Source: Streptomyces beigongshangae (GTDB lineage Bacteria > Actinomycetota > Actinomycetes > Streptomycetales > Streptomycetaceae). Taken from it: a stretch of DNA of 45,665 bases. Under the pieces are notes generated by a model. That model saw only the letters and a list, made by a program, of their open reading frames with translations. It was not told the DNA's origin and did no database searches. The first letter of the stretch is position 1. The number at the start of each line of letters is the position of its first letter. Where the stretch lies: positions 1 to 45,665 of the forward strand of contig NZ_JAHKJW010000060.1 of assembly GCF_019710745.1 (NCBI RefSeq). Direction: 5' to 3'. The position numbers and the translations under genes are program-made. Shown one piece after another: positions 17,364 to 24,174 of this stretch.

Positions 17364-17505
17364 CCTTTGGAGTGGACACCCTGACAATGGATCTTGATGG
17401 TCCAGGGAGGAATGTCCAGGTAGGACGGAAGACTCCGTATTCGGAGGGGTTCCCGGAGGATGCCGTCGCGCTGTATTGCGCGTCGGGCGATAAACGGACG
17501 CATGC
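17364..17505 (+). mobile_element. Second IS3-type left end with truncated orfA (remnant 2)
   Basis: GTGGACACC near 17372 and the same 19-nt TGGATCTTGATGGTCCAGG (17388-17406) are repeated 164 bp after the first copy. The following frame gives GRKTPYSEGFPEDAVALYCA and SGDKRT, another IS3 orfA start, then breaks off. The orfA parts of the two remnants differ, so they come from two related elements rather than one duplication. Confidence 0.6.
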
Positions 17506-17594
17506 GGCGGTGGGGTGCTGGGTGCGTGTGGCGGGTACCCGGCCCGAGGGTCCCCGGGGGTCGGGGAGGTGCATGGAGGGGGAGGTGGACGGGG

Positions 17595-18314
17595 TTGTCG
17601 TCTCGGTACGGGTTGGCCGGTCGTGTTCTGGCCGCCGCCGGCGGTGATGCACGGGAGCTGCCGGGGCGTTTGTGTGAGGTGCTGTGTGAGGGGGTGCCGG
17701 TGGACGGGGCGACGTTGTCGCTGATGACACACACTCCTGCCCGGTATCTGTTGGGTGCCTCGGATCCGGTGGCCCGGAAGTTGGAGGAGGTGCAGTTCCT
17801 GACGGGGGAGGGGCCGTGTGTCACCGCGGCGGCCACCGGGAAGCCGGTCGTCGTCCCTGATTTCCGCCGGCCGCTTGAGCGGTGGCCGTTGTTCGAGGCC
17901 GGCCTGCAGGCTCCGCTGGCCCGGATGGGGGCCGTGTACGCCTTCCCCCTGGCCATCGGTGACCAGGTCCTGGGTGCTGCGGATCTCATCCGCCGTGAGC
18001 CGATGACGCCGGACGAGGAGACCGTCGCAGAGATGGCCACGGCCGTGCGGATGACGGCCGCGGTCCTGCTGCCCGCGCTGCCGGCCCTCCTGCCCGGATA
18101 CGGCCTGTCGCCCGAGGAGACCGCCAGGGCCGACAGGGCCGGCGCTCACTGGGACACCACCCATCAGGCCGCAGGGAAACTCGCCGGCCAGCTGGGCATC
18201 TCCACGCAGGAGGCACTCGCCCGACTCCGCGGCCACGCCTTCTCGACCGGGCGTTCCCTGCCCCACGTCGCGCAGGACGTCCTTGGTCCACCACGCGACC
18301 AGCCCGACACCTGA
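17595..18314 (+). CDS. GAF and ANTAR domain regulator
   Basis: A GAF domain covers about residues 20-150 (VDGATLSLMTHTPARYLLGASD, then VQFLTGEGPCVTAAATGKPVVVPDF). The C-terminal helices AAGKLAGQLGISTQEALARLRGHAF form an ANTAR domain, which binds RNA hairpins in terminators and acts as an antiterminator. The start is not certain: TTG 17595 follows GGGGGAGG at a good distance and gives about 239 residues; upstream codons run into the IS3 remnant and are not convincing. The signal sensed is unknown. The upstream promoter may have been replaced by the IS3 ends. Confidence 0.82.
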   Translation: MSSRYGLAGRVLAAAGGDARELPGRLCEVLCEGVPVDGATLSLMTHTPARYLLGASDPVARKLEEVQFLTGEGPCVTAAATGKPVVVPDFRRPLERWPLFEAGLQAPLARMGAVYAFPLAIGDQVLGAADLIRREPMTPDEETVAEMATAVRMTAAVLLPALPALLPGYGLSPEETARADRAGAHWDTTHQAAGKLAGQLGISTQEALARLRGHAFSTGRSLPHVAQDVLGPPRDQPDT

Positions 18315-18474
18315 GCGCAGCTCGGGCCCCGCACACCTGTCGAGTGCCGACGCCTGCCCGATACGGATCCGAGAGGGTTTGCACACAGGCACTTATGTAC
18401 GAATCAGTCGCATCGAAGAGGCACTGCATGGCCGCCCTCACCGCCTGTTCCGAGGGAGGGCCCGCATCAGGGAA
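18315..18474. other. Spacer
   Basis: Between the GAF-ANTAR stop and the terminator hairpin. No gene seen. Confidence 0.4.
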
Positions 18475-18511
18475 GCGGGCCGCTCACCGTTGGCCGCGGA
18501 GAGCGGCCCGC
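18475..18511 (-). terminator. Hairpin terminator after the tiny peptide gene
   Basis: GCGGGCCGCTC (18475-18485) and GAGCGGCCCGC (18501-18511) form an 11-bp perfect stem with a 15-nt loop. It begins 19 nt beyond the stop of the 23-codon gene, in its direction of transcription. No T-run, as usual in high-GC actinomycetes. Confidence 0.6.
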
Positions 18512-18529
18512 CATGGAGATTGGTGCCAT

Positions 18530-18601
18530 CTACAGCCAGGCTGGCGGATCCCAGTAGCTAGCGGGCTTGTTCCTGATGATGCGTCGGATTGCAGCGATCA
18601 T
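18530..18601 (-). CDS. 23-aa candidate RiPP precursor peptide
   Basis: ATG 18601 is preceded by GGGAGG at 8 nt. Codons 1-15 read MIAAIRRIIRNKPAS, a basic amphipathic leader-like helix; the last eight read YWDPPAWL, rich in aromatic residues. The gene overlaps the last 44 nt of the P450 gene in another frame, and a terminator hairpin follows its stop. Very short peptides ending in Tyr/Trp next to a P450 are the pattern of known P450-crosslinked RiPPs (biarylitides, cittilins, atropopeptides, cihunamides). I infer a Tyr-Trp or Trp-Trp macrocycle between residues 16, 17 and 22. The sequence itself is not one I have seen. Known members usually put the precursor before the P450; here it follows. 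Confidence 0.6.
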   Translation of the reverse strand: MIAAIRRIIRNKPASYWDPPAWL

Positions 18602-19763
18602 GTCGTTCACCTCCCTTCGTCGGCGCGGGCCTGACGGGGGTCTTGAGGGTGCGTCGCAGGACGAAGGGGCGGGGGAGGGCGGAGCCGGAGACCAGGGGCC
18701 GGGCATCGCCGCCGCTGACGGTCAGGTGGGCGCCCTGTGCCAGGACGTCGACCGCCCCGGTGATCATGCTGTGTGCGACGGCCGCGCCGGCGCAGGTGAA
18801 CGGGCCGGTGCTGAAGGGCAGGTAGGGGCCTTGCTCGCCCGGTTCGTTCCAGCGTTCGGGCCTAAACAGTTCGGGCCTGTCCCAGTGGCGCGCGTCGTGG
18901 TGCAGCAGGTAGGGGCTGACCGACAGGATCGTGCCCGGCGCGAACGACAGGCCGCCGAATTCGAGGGCGTGGGGGACGGGCCGGCCGACCATCCACACGA
19001 ACGGACGGTGGCGCCCGGCCTCGCGTACCAGACCCTCCGCAGTCCACGGCCAGGGCGGGCCGGGAGGGTGGTGCAGGCATGCCAGCAGGAGCGACCACGC
19101 GAGCGCATAGCCGATGTTGCCCACGATCGACTGGAACAGCAGCACGTACAGGTCCGTCACGGTCCGGTCGGTGCTCCCTTCGGCGCAGGCTCCGATCACC
19201 GCGTCCAGCACGTCCCGCGGCTCGTCCGCTGCAGAGCCCTCCGCCCGGCGGTCCCTCACGTGCTCGGTGATCGCAGCCAGCAGCCCGGGACGCAGCATTT
19301 CTGCCCGCACCCGCTGGCGCATGTACGGCTGGCGGGCGGTGAAGCCGCCCGCTACGGCCTTCGCCAGCAGCCGCTGCAATGCCGGCGGGGCGTCGGGGTG
19401 CAGCAAGGCACCCGCCGCGCACCGATACACCAGCGCCGGACCTGCTTCGGGCCACTGGCTGGCCGGCCCCAGCCCGGCCGCCCCCTCGGGCAGGCGTTCA
19501 CGGTAGGCGGGCAGGTGCGCCCGCATCACGTTCCGAACGGCGCGACCGAGGAGAATCTGAGCGGACCGCGAGGGCAGCATGGTCCCGAAGAAGGTGGACA
19601 TGCCGGTGTGGAAGAGCGGGTCACGCAGCACCGCGAGCGCCAGCTCGGAATCCCTCACGCACCAGGCGCCCCACGGAAGGCGGAATACCTCCGCCGGACT
19701 ACAGCGGGCGCGGTCCTCGATGTACCCCAGCGGATCACGCCGGAACCGACGCATCTCCCTCAC
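18558..19763 (-). CDS. Cytochrome P450
   Basis: About 401 aa from GTG 19763, which lies behind GGGGGGCGAGG; a TTG at 19781 is possible. The K-helix ExxR is REAGRHRPF, with the partner Arg in MVGRPV, the perf region FRPERWNEPGEQG, and the haem loop FSTGPFTCAG with the ligand Cys (the usual FGxGxHxCxG has Ser and Phe at two positions). In the I-helix (FQSIVGNIGYALAW) the usual acid-alcohol pair of AGxET is replaced by Gly-Asn, which is seen in some cross-linking P450s. The last ~22 codons are a run-on that overlaps the peptide gene. No redox partner is near. Divergent from B1/B2, likely same locus. Confidence 0.88.
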   Translation of the reverse strand: MREMRRFRRDPLGYIEDRARCSPAEVFRLPWGAWCVRDSELALAVLRDPLFHTGMSTFFGTMLPSRSAQILLGRAVRNVMRAHLPAYRERLPEGAAGLGPASQWPEAGPALVYRCAAGALLHPDAPPALQRLLAKAVAGGFTARQPYMRQRVRAEMLRPGLLAAITEHVRDRRAEGSAADEPRDVLDAVIGACAEGSTDRTVTDLYVLLFQSIVGNIGYALAWSLLLACLHHPPGPPWPWTAEGLVREAGRHRPFVWMVGRPVPHALEFGGLSFAPGTILSVSPYLLHHDARHWDRPELFRPERWNEPGEQGPYLPFSTGPFTCAGAAVAHSMITGAVDVLAQGAHLTVSGGDARPLVSGSALPRPFVLRRTLKTPVRPAPTKGGERHDRCNPTHHQEQAR

Positions 19764-19961
19764 GCTCACCTCGCCCCCCAAGAGTCAAAGGGTCGTTTTC
19801 CGAGTCCTCCGCAATCACCGCTGATATCCCCGCTCTGCCCATCAGCGACCTTGCTCAATGCCGCGGCAGCAGGTCTCCACTCGTAAGGGCGAATACCCCT
19901 TGGCCTGCTGTCTCGCTGTCAGCGGCGCGCTTATGTACAACCTCTGAGGTGCCAGTGCAAG

Positions 19962-20210
19962 GTCAACAGCGTCTGCGACACCGCAGGCGGTGCGGTCCTG
20001 CTCGACGAACGCAGCGGACGCTACCGGCAGATGAACACCACCGGCGCCCGCGTCCTGCACCCACTGCTGGCAGGTCACACACCCCACACCGTCGCCGACC
20101 AGCTCACGGCCGCCCACCAGGCCGCGCCCGCACAGGTGGCCGCCGACATCGAGGTACTGCTGGCCCAACTGGCCGCCGCAGGCCTGACCGAACAGGACAC
20201 CGTCCGGTGA
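19962..20210 (+). CDS. PqqD/B1-type RiPP leader-binding protein, start disturbed
   Basis: The frame VNSVCDTAGGAVLLDERSGRY, then RQMNTTGARVLHPLLAG and VAADIEVLLAQLAAAGLTEQD, is a typical RRE of the lasso B1 (PqqD-like) family, which holds the leader peptide for its partner protease. No ATG, GTG or TTG precedes it in frame. A GTG at 19949 would give MPVQ and join this frame if one G of the GG at 19961-19962 were absent. So either a one-base insertion has broken the gene or the base call is wrong. Its TGA overlaps the GTG of B2 (GTGA), as in lasso clusters. Confidence 0.7.
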   Translation, partial: VNSVCDTAGGAVLLDERSGRYRQMNTTGARVLHPLLAGHTPHTVADQLTAAHQAAPAQVAADIEVLLAQLAAAGLTEQDTVR

Positions 20211-20593
20211 GCCAGATCCTGGACACCGGACGGCGCCCGCCCCTACAGCGCCGCATCCTGGCCCGCACCGCCGTCACCGCGGCCTGCCTGCCGGCCCGCC
20301 GCGGCGCCGAACCTGCCTCCTACGACCAGGCCCTGGCCGCCCGCCACGACGTCACCGCCACCAGCACCCTGTGCTCAGGCCGCTACTGCCTCCAGCGCGC
20401 CCTGGCCACCGCACCGCTGTGCTGGCTGCGCGGAGTGTGGCCGACCTGGTGCACCGGGGTACGCACCCCGCCGTTCGCCGCTCACGCCTGGGTCGAAGCC
20501 GAAGGCCGTCCCGTCGGTGAACCACAGGACACCACCACCTACCACCCCATGATCACCGTCACACCCAGGAACAAGTCCTCTGCCACGGACTGA
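20207..20593 (+). CDS. Lasso B2-type (transglutaminase-like) leader peptidase
   Basis: A 128-aa protein of the lasso B2/McjB C-terminal family. The conserved Cys lies in SGRYCLQRALATAPL (Cys61), and the His in AAHAWVEAEGRPVGEP (His93), within the family consensus CLxRAL ... WCTGVRTxPFxAHAWVE. These enzymes cut the leader from a precursor held by the B1 partner. GTG 20207 overlaps the B1 stop. Length is normal for split B2 proteins. No asparagine-synthetase-like lasso cyclase (C protein) occurs in the window, so the pair probably serves another peptide class, possibly the P450-modified one next to it. Confidence 0.85.
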   Translation: MSQILDTGRRPPLQRRILARTAVTAACLPARRGAEPASYDQALAARHDVTATSTLCSGRYCLQRALATAPLCWLRGVWPTWCTGVRTPPFAAHAWVEAEGRPVGEPQDTTTYHPMITVTPRNKSSATD

Positions 20594-20719
20594 GTGCCTG
20601 TTTTCGCACACAGACTGCAGTGGCATCACGTTCAGGTGAACGCAACCGTTCAGGGATTCCGGGGAATTGAGGAGGGTAATTTCCGGGCGCAACATCCGTT
20701 CTTTCGAAGGAGCTCGAAA
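20594..20719. other. Spacer with leader to the 27-aa gene
   Basis: No gene seen apart from a GTG reading in frame with the next ORF. Contains the AAGGAG ribosome site for 20720. Confidence 0.4.
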
Positions 20720-20803
20720 ATGCTGCTTAGCGCTCTTGTTCCCCTTGGCCTCGGTATCGCAGCCGCATCTGGCATGGTCGTCTCCGCGCTCGGCCTCCTC
20801 TAG
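20720..20803 (+). CDS. 27-aa hydrophobic peptide
   Basis: ATG 20720 has AAGGAG at 20707-20712 with 7-nt spacing. The peptide starts MLLSALVPLGLGIAAASG and ends MVVSALGLL, almost entirely hydrophobic with no charged residues, so it would sit in a membrane or act as a substrate. It follows the B2 protease gene by 126 bp on the same strand. It could be a second RiPP precursor, a small membrane protein or a leader peptide. The ribosome site is the main evidence; no family is recognised. Confidence 0.5.
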   Translation: MLLSALVPLGLGIAAASGMVVSALGLL

Positions 20804-21074
20804 CGGGTGGTCCGTAGTGGCCGTGAGCGTTCCCGCTTCCTTCTTGGAGAAGGGCGTGTTTTTCGCGGTCGTGCGGAGCGCTTTGCTGATTCCGCGCCTC
20901 GGTACGGGCCGGGGAATCACTGTTATGTGGTGGGCCGTCAGCGGTGGAGCACGCTGCTGACGGCCGGACATCTGGTGCGGGGAGCTGGTCGGAGGGATCC
21001 GGGTCCAGTTGCCGCATGTGTCTTTTCCAGGTACCCGGGTTCTGCGCTGAGCGTCTCAAGGGCAAGGAGTGGGT
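20804..21074. other. Region without a convincing gene
   Basis: GC is a little lower than the surroundings. A 45-codon frame from GTG 20823 has no ribosome site. Nothing else seen. Confidence 0.4.
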
Positions 21075-21710
21075 GTGGCGGAAGTGTTGCGCTGGTCGGT
21101 CGCGGTGGGGTGCTGGGGTCTGCTGGTGATGGCCTGGACGGTGGGTGCGGTGCATGCCGCCCGGCGGGCGCCGCGCAAGCAGGCCCGGTCGCGGCCGGGT
21201 GGGATGCTGCCCCTTGCCGTGGTGCCGCTCACCTGGGCCGTGGGCATGCTGTTCCCGTTCGAGCGCTGGCCCGTGCTGCCAGGCGCGCTCGCCACGGCAG
21301 CGGCCGGCATGCTGCCACTGTGCATGGCGTTCACCCTGTGGTCCCGGGCCACTCTGGGCGCGATGTGGACTCCCCGGCCCGCGATCCGCACCGGCCACCT
21401 TCTGCGCACCAGCGGGCCGTACGCCGTGACACGGCATCCGATCTACACCGGAGTGCTGGCCATGATCCTTTGCACCGCGCTGCTCTCCCGGCAGAGCTGG
21501 GCACTGGCTCTGTTCGCCGTGGCGGTGCTCACGCTGACGGTCAAGATCCGTGCCGAGGAACAGCTGCTGCGTGAGGTGTTCGGCCCGGAGTACGACACCT
21601 ACCGGGCGCGTGTTCCTAGGCTCCTGCCCCTGGGTATGTGGCGGGCGGTCCGGGACACAGATACAGGTGCGGGGGAGACCGGTCCGGCCGTGACCGCCCG
21701 AGGACGCTGA
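21075..21710 (+). CDS. Isoprenylcysteine carboxyl methyltransferase-like membrane protein
   Basis: About 211 aa from GTG 21075 (AAGGAG 5 nt upstream); a GTG at 21069 is also in frame. Several hydrophobic helices (WSVAVGCWGLLVMAW, LPLAVVPLTWAVGML, LATAAAGMLPLCMA) precede the ICMT/phospholipid-methyltransferase core: LLRTSGPYAVTRHPIYTGVLAMILCTALL, then KIRAEEQLLREVFGPEYDTYRARVPRLLP. This SAM-binding fold methylates carboxyl or amino groups at the membrane. The substrate is unknown. Near the candidate RiPP genes a peptide C-terminus is conceivable. It converges with the ATP-grasp gene across a terminator. Confidence 0.85.
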   Translation: MAEVLRWSVAVGCWGLLVMAWTVGAVHAARRAPRKQARSRPGGMLPLAVVPLTWAVGMLFPFERWPVLPGALATAAAGMLPLCMAFTLWSRATLGAMWTPRPAIRTGHLLRTSGPYAVTRHPIYTGVLAMILCTALLSRQSWALALFAVAVLTLTVKIRAEEQLLREVFGPEYDTYRARVPRLLPLGMWRAVRDTDTGAGETGPAVTARGR

Positions 21711-21774
21711 CCTGCTGAGTCCTGCCCGGCCAACAGTGGGTCCGCCGTGAGCGATACACCCGCCACGCACAAAG

Positions 21775-21821
21775 GCCGGCACCCCTCAGTCCGCCCCCCG
21801 GGGGGCACGGGGTACCGGCCA
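21775..21821. terminator. Bidirectional terminator hairpin
   Basis: GGCCGG at 21775 pairs with CCGGCC at 21816-21821, and an inner GCCCCCC/GGGGGGC (21794-21807) forms a second stem. It lies between the convergent ICMT-like and ATP-grasp genes. Confidence 0.5.
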
Positions 21822-21973
21822 GCCGAAAACTTCCGAAGAGGAATCCGGGGCCAGGATAGCTGCAGCCCTCACCGCGCTGGGTGCCTGTTTCGAGCCCCGA
21901 TTTTGAGTAGCTTTCAGTGGCGGGGCTGCGCCGGGGGTTGCCGACGGACTCCGTTAAGGCCGGGGCTGGCTCC
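21822..21973. other. Spacer
   Basis: No gene seen between the terminator and the end of the ATP-grasp gene. Confidence 0.4.
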
Positions 21974-22963
21974 CTAGGCGCCGCCGAGGAGCCCGAAGGG
22001 CTCAGTTGTCTGCTCTCCTTGAGGAAAAGGCGGGTTCGCCCGTTGGTCGAGACGGCGCGCGATGCAGTCGACGATGGCGGGAACGACCGCCGCCATTTCC
22101 GGGCGCCACCCGGGAACCGCGTTGACCTCGCAGATCGTGAACGTGTCCGGCGACACCGAGGTGAACAGGAGGTCCACGCCGGCGATGACCAGGCCCATGG
22201 TCCGGGTGGCCTCGACGGCCAGGGCCTCCGCGTCCCGGAAGCGCCCTGTACACACCTCACCGCTGCCGCCGCGCATGATGTTGGAGGCGAAGGCACCGTC
22301 GGGGGAAGTGCGTATCCCTGCGGCCACGGGTTCGCCGTCGATGACGACCACCCGCAGGTGCCGGCCCCGCGAAGCCTGCACGTACTCCTGGAACAGGACC
22401 GGCACCTCCTGCGCGAGGGCGCCGACCACGTCACACAGCAGTTGCCGGTCCGGCACCAGGAAGACCTGTCTCCCCTGCATGCCCGTCACGGACTTGACCA
22501 CGCACGGCGTCTCAAGACCGGGCACACGCACCACGCCCTCCGGCGGGGCGGTGGCGTAGGAGACGGTGTCGGGAACCGGCAGCCCGGCCACGGCCAACTC
22601 CTGCAACTGCCACAGCTTGTTGCGGCATCCCACGTGCGCGTCGAGCGGATTGACGAGCACCGTACCCATATGCTCCAGATGGCGCAGCAGGGAAATCTCA
22701 CGGTCGTGGCGCATCGACCCCGGTACCTGACGCACACACACCACCTTCGGGACGGCGACGTCGATGCCTCCCAGGGTGCAGAGCGTCAATCTGCCGCCCC
22801 GAACCCCGAGGACGAGTTCGTCCGAGCGCCACACGGCGAACCGCTCACCGTAGGCGGCTCCGAGCGCATCCGCGAGTTCCGTGGTCGAGCGCATGAGAGG
22901 GGCCGGATGTTCACGTGCCAGCAACCACACGTCGGCGACCAACGACATCGGACCGGGTGTCAC
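21974..22963 (-). CDS. RimK-like ATP-grasp ligase
   Basis: About 329 aa from GTG 22963 (GGAGACGAGGGG upstream). The ATP-grasp fold is clear: LETPCVVKSVTGMQGRQVFLV (nucleotide loop), VPVLFQEYVQASRGRHLRVVVIDGEPVAAGIR, and the metal-binding end FTICEVNAVPGWRPEMAA. It belongs with the RimK/graspetide-type ligases that form amide or ester bonds on peptides or add amino acids. The N-terminal part (residues 1-120) has the usual pre-ATP-grasp layout. Substrate unknown. The GTG overlaps the stop of a 31-aa ORF (GTGA), a coupled arrangement. It may belong to the neighbouring candidate RiPP system, or be a separate graspetide-like unit. Confidence 0.85.
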   Translation of the reverse strand: MTPGPMSLVADVWLLAREHPAPLMRSTTELADALGAAYGERFAVWRSDELVLGVRGGRLTLCTLGGIDVAVPKVVCVRQVPGSMRHDREISLLRHLEHMGTVLVNPLDAHVGCRNKLWQLQELAVAGLPVPDTVSYATAPPEGVVRVPGLETPCVVKSVTGMQGRQVFLVPDRQLLCDVVGALAQEVPVLFQEYVQASRGRHLRVVVIDGEPVAAGIRTSPDGAFASNIMRGGSGEVCTGRFRDAEALAVEATRTMGLVIAGVDLLFTSVSPDTFTICEVNAVPGWRPEMAAVVPAIVDCIARRLDQRANPPFPQGEQTTEPFGLLGGA

Positions 22964-23055
22964 AGCCCCTCGTCTCCTTTCCCCGTCCTGGGGATGACTT
23001 GACCACCGAACTGTGGGCCGCGCGGGCACCGGCCGGGCAGTGCCGCGTCCTCCAT
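22960..23055 (-). CDS. 31-aa ORF coupled to the ATP-grasp gene
   Basis: ATG 23055 has GGGAAGAG about 10 nt upstream, and its TGA overlaps the GTG of the ATP-grasp gene. Reads MEDAALPGRCPRGPQFGG then QVIPRTGKGDEGL. It contains Glu, Asp, Lys, Thr and one Cys, which an ATP-grasp enzyme could in principle join, but it does not show the motifs of known graspetide precursors. A longer version from a TTG at 23151 (63 aa) is less likely. A short leader for translation coupling is the simple alternative. Confidence 0.4.
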   Translation of the reverse strand: MEDAALPGRCPRGPQFGGQVIPRTGKGDEGL

Positions 23056-23256
23056 GTCCGGGAGCTCTTCCCTGTGGACCCGTGGTGCCACCCGGGGTGA
23101 CCGTGCGGTGCGGCCAGGACGATACCCGTCAGCGCCCTTAGGTTCTAACAAAAATCATTTCGTGGCGGGTTTCTGCGGACGCCTCCGCCCGGGACGGCCT
23201 GTACTGCCTACCAGGAGCCGATCAAGTGGGCGGTGCGGTAGTCCGCCCCGGCGGAG
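23056..23256. other. Spacer
   Basis: No gene seen. Contains an AT-richer patch around 23140-23160 (TTCTAACAAAAATCATTT) that could be a leftward promoter for the ATP-grasp unit. Confidence 0.4.
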
Positions 23257-23303
23257 CGGTGCCCCCGGTACGGCCCCTTGATGGGGTCGCTCCGGGGGCA
23301 CCG
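23257..23303 (-). terminator. Terminator hairpin of the secreted-protein gene
   Basis: CGGTGCCCCCGG (23257-23268) pairs perfectly with CCGGGGGCACCG (23292-23303), with a smaller inner hairpin. It lies 11 bp beyond the stop of the leftward secreted-protein gene. Confidence 0.65.
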
Positions 23304-23313
23304 GGTGCCCGTC

Positions 23314-23658
23314 CTAGCTGAAGACCGCCGAGCGCATCTTCAGGCGCTCGGACGCCTGGCCGCCGGGACGGAGGGTGTAGTGGTCGCCCTCGCAGTCGGC
23401 CTCTGTGAAGACGGTGACAGATGCGTCGGTGCGGTTGCGGGGAGAGTGCGCCGGGGACGATGCGTCTTCGTCGGCGACTTCCGGCAGGGTGTGGCAGACG
23501 CGGCTCTCCGGGTCGGCCAGCGCGGCGAGCTGGGGCCCGCCGTCGAGCCCGCTGTAGGTGTATTGGAACGTCCCCTCGGCGGCGCTCGCGGAGGTGGGCA
23601 GGGTCAGGACGAGAGCGAGCGCGCCGAGGGCGGCGCCGACGGAGGAACGAAAGCGCAC
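23314..23658 (-). CDS. Small secreted protein
   Basis: About 114 aa from GTG 23658 (AAAAGGAG 8 nt upstream). A signal peptide covers residues 1-28 (VRFRSSVGAALGALALVLTL, cleavage after ASA). The mature protein contains GTFQYTYSGLDGGPQLAALA, and ends ASVTVFTEADCEGDHYTLRPGG and LKMRSAVFS, which resembles a single beta/gamma-crystallin-like motif (ADCEGDHYTL). Two Cys could form a disulfide. Function is unknown; related small exported proteins are common in streptomycetes. A paralogous signal peptide occurs at 24076. Confidence 0.75.
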   Translation of the reverse strand: MRFRSSVGAALGALALVLTLPTSASAAEGTFQYTYSGLDGGPQLAALADPESRVCHTLPEVADEDASSPAHSPRNRTDASVTVFTEADCEGDHYTLRPGGQASERLKMRSAVFS

Positions 23659-24075
23659 GAAGGCACTCCTTTTCGGGGATGCGGTGGTCTCGGCGCCGCG
23701 GCGGCACCGGTCGGTCCGGTAGGCGGACACTGTCACAACCTGCCTCAGAGAGAACCGCGTCATCCCCTGTGCAGGGCGGCTTCGCCCGAACGAGGGCCGT
23801 CGAAACGATCCTGCCTACGGCGTCCGAGGGGTGCCCGGTCACCCGGCGTTTGCGACGCGGTCGCGCGGTGCGCGGGCGGGGGGAGCGAGGTTCGGGCGGA
23901 TTCAAATGGCGAAGTGTGTAAGCGTGCAGGCGCGCGCTGACGCTGCTTCCGCGCACCTGAGATCACCACCACGCGCGGACAGGATTGCTCATGTGGGCCC
24001 ACAGCCGGTGGGCATGCTTTGTGCTGGATGGCTTGACCACCGGTCTATGTCTGCCAAGCGAAAGGAATCCCTCAC
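23659..24075. other. Divergent promoter region
   Basis: About 400 bp between two head-to-head paralogues of the secreted protein. No gene with a recognisable product; probably the promoters for both. Confidence 0.45.
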
Positions 24076-24174
24076 ATGCGTCTTCGCCACATCATCGGCG
24101 CTGCCCTCGGCGCCGTCGCCCTCGTCGTGACCGTGCCGACCCCGTCCCATGCTGCCGACGGCGCCTTCCACTAG
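24076..24174 (+). pseudogene. Paralogous secreted protein, cut by the IS630 element
   Basis: ATG 24076 (AAAGGAA upstream) encodes a signal peptide nearly parallel to the neighbour at 23314-23658: MRLRHIIGAALGAVALVVTV, then PTPSHAADGAFH, against ASAAEGTFQY there. After GAFH the stop TAG is created by the TA target plus the first base of the IS. The flank beyond the IS (25309 on) does not continue the gene in any frame, so part was deleted. Confidence 0.7.

Noticed and set aside
20823..20960. 45-codon ORF ending VMWWAVSGGARC as a lasso or RiPP precursor
   Set aside because: No ribosome site, and no Asp/Glu at the ring position required in a lasso core.
18475..23055. Ordinary lasso peptide cluster
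   Set aside because: B1 and B2 are present but no cyclase and no precursor with the usual leader (Thr at -2) and acidic ring residue is seen in the window.
23060..23151. Longer TTG-started version (63 aa) of the ORF before the ATP-grasp gene
   Set aside because: TTG without a ribosome site and an atypical Arg/Pro-rich start; the ATG at 23055 is preferred.
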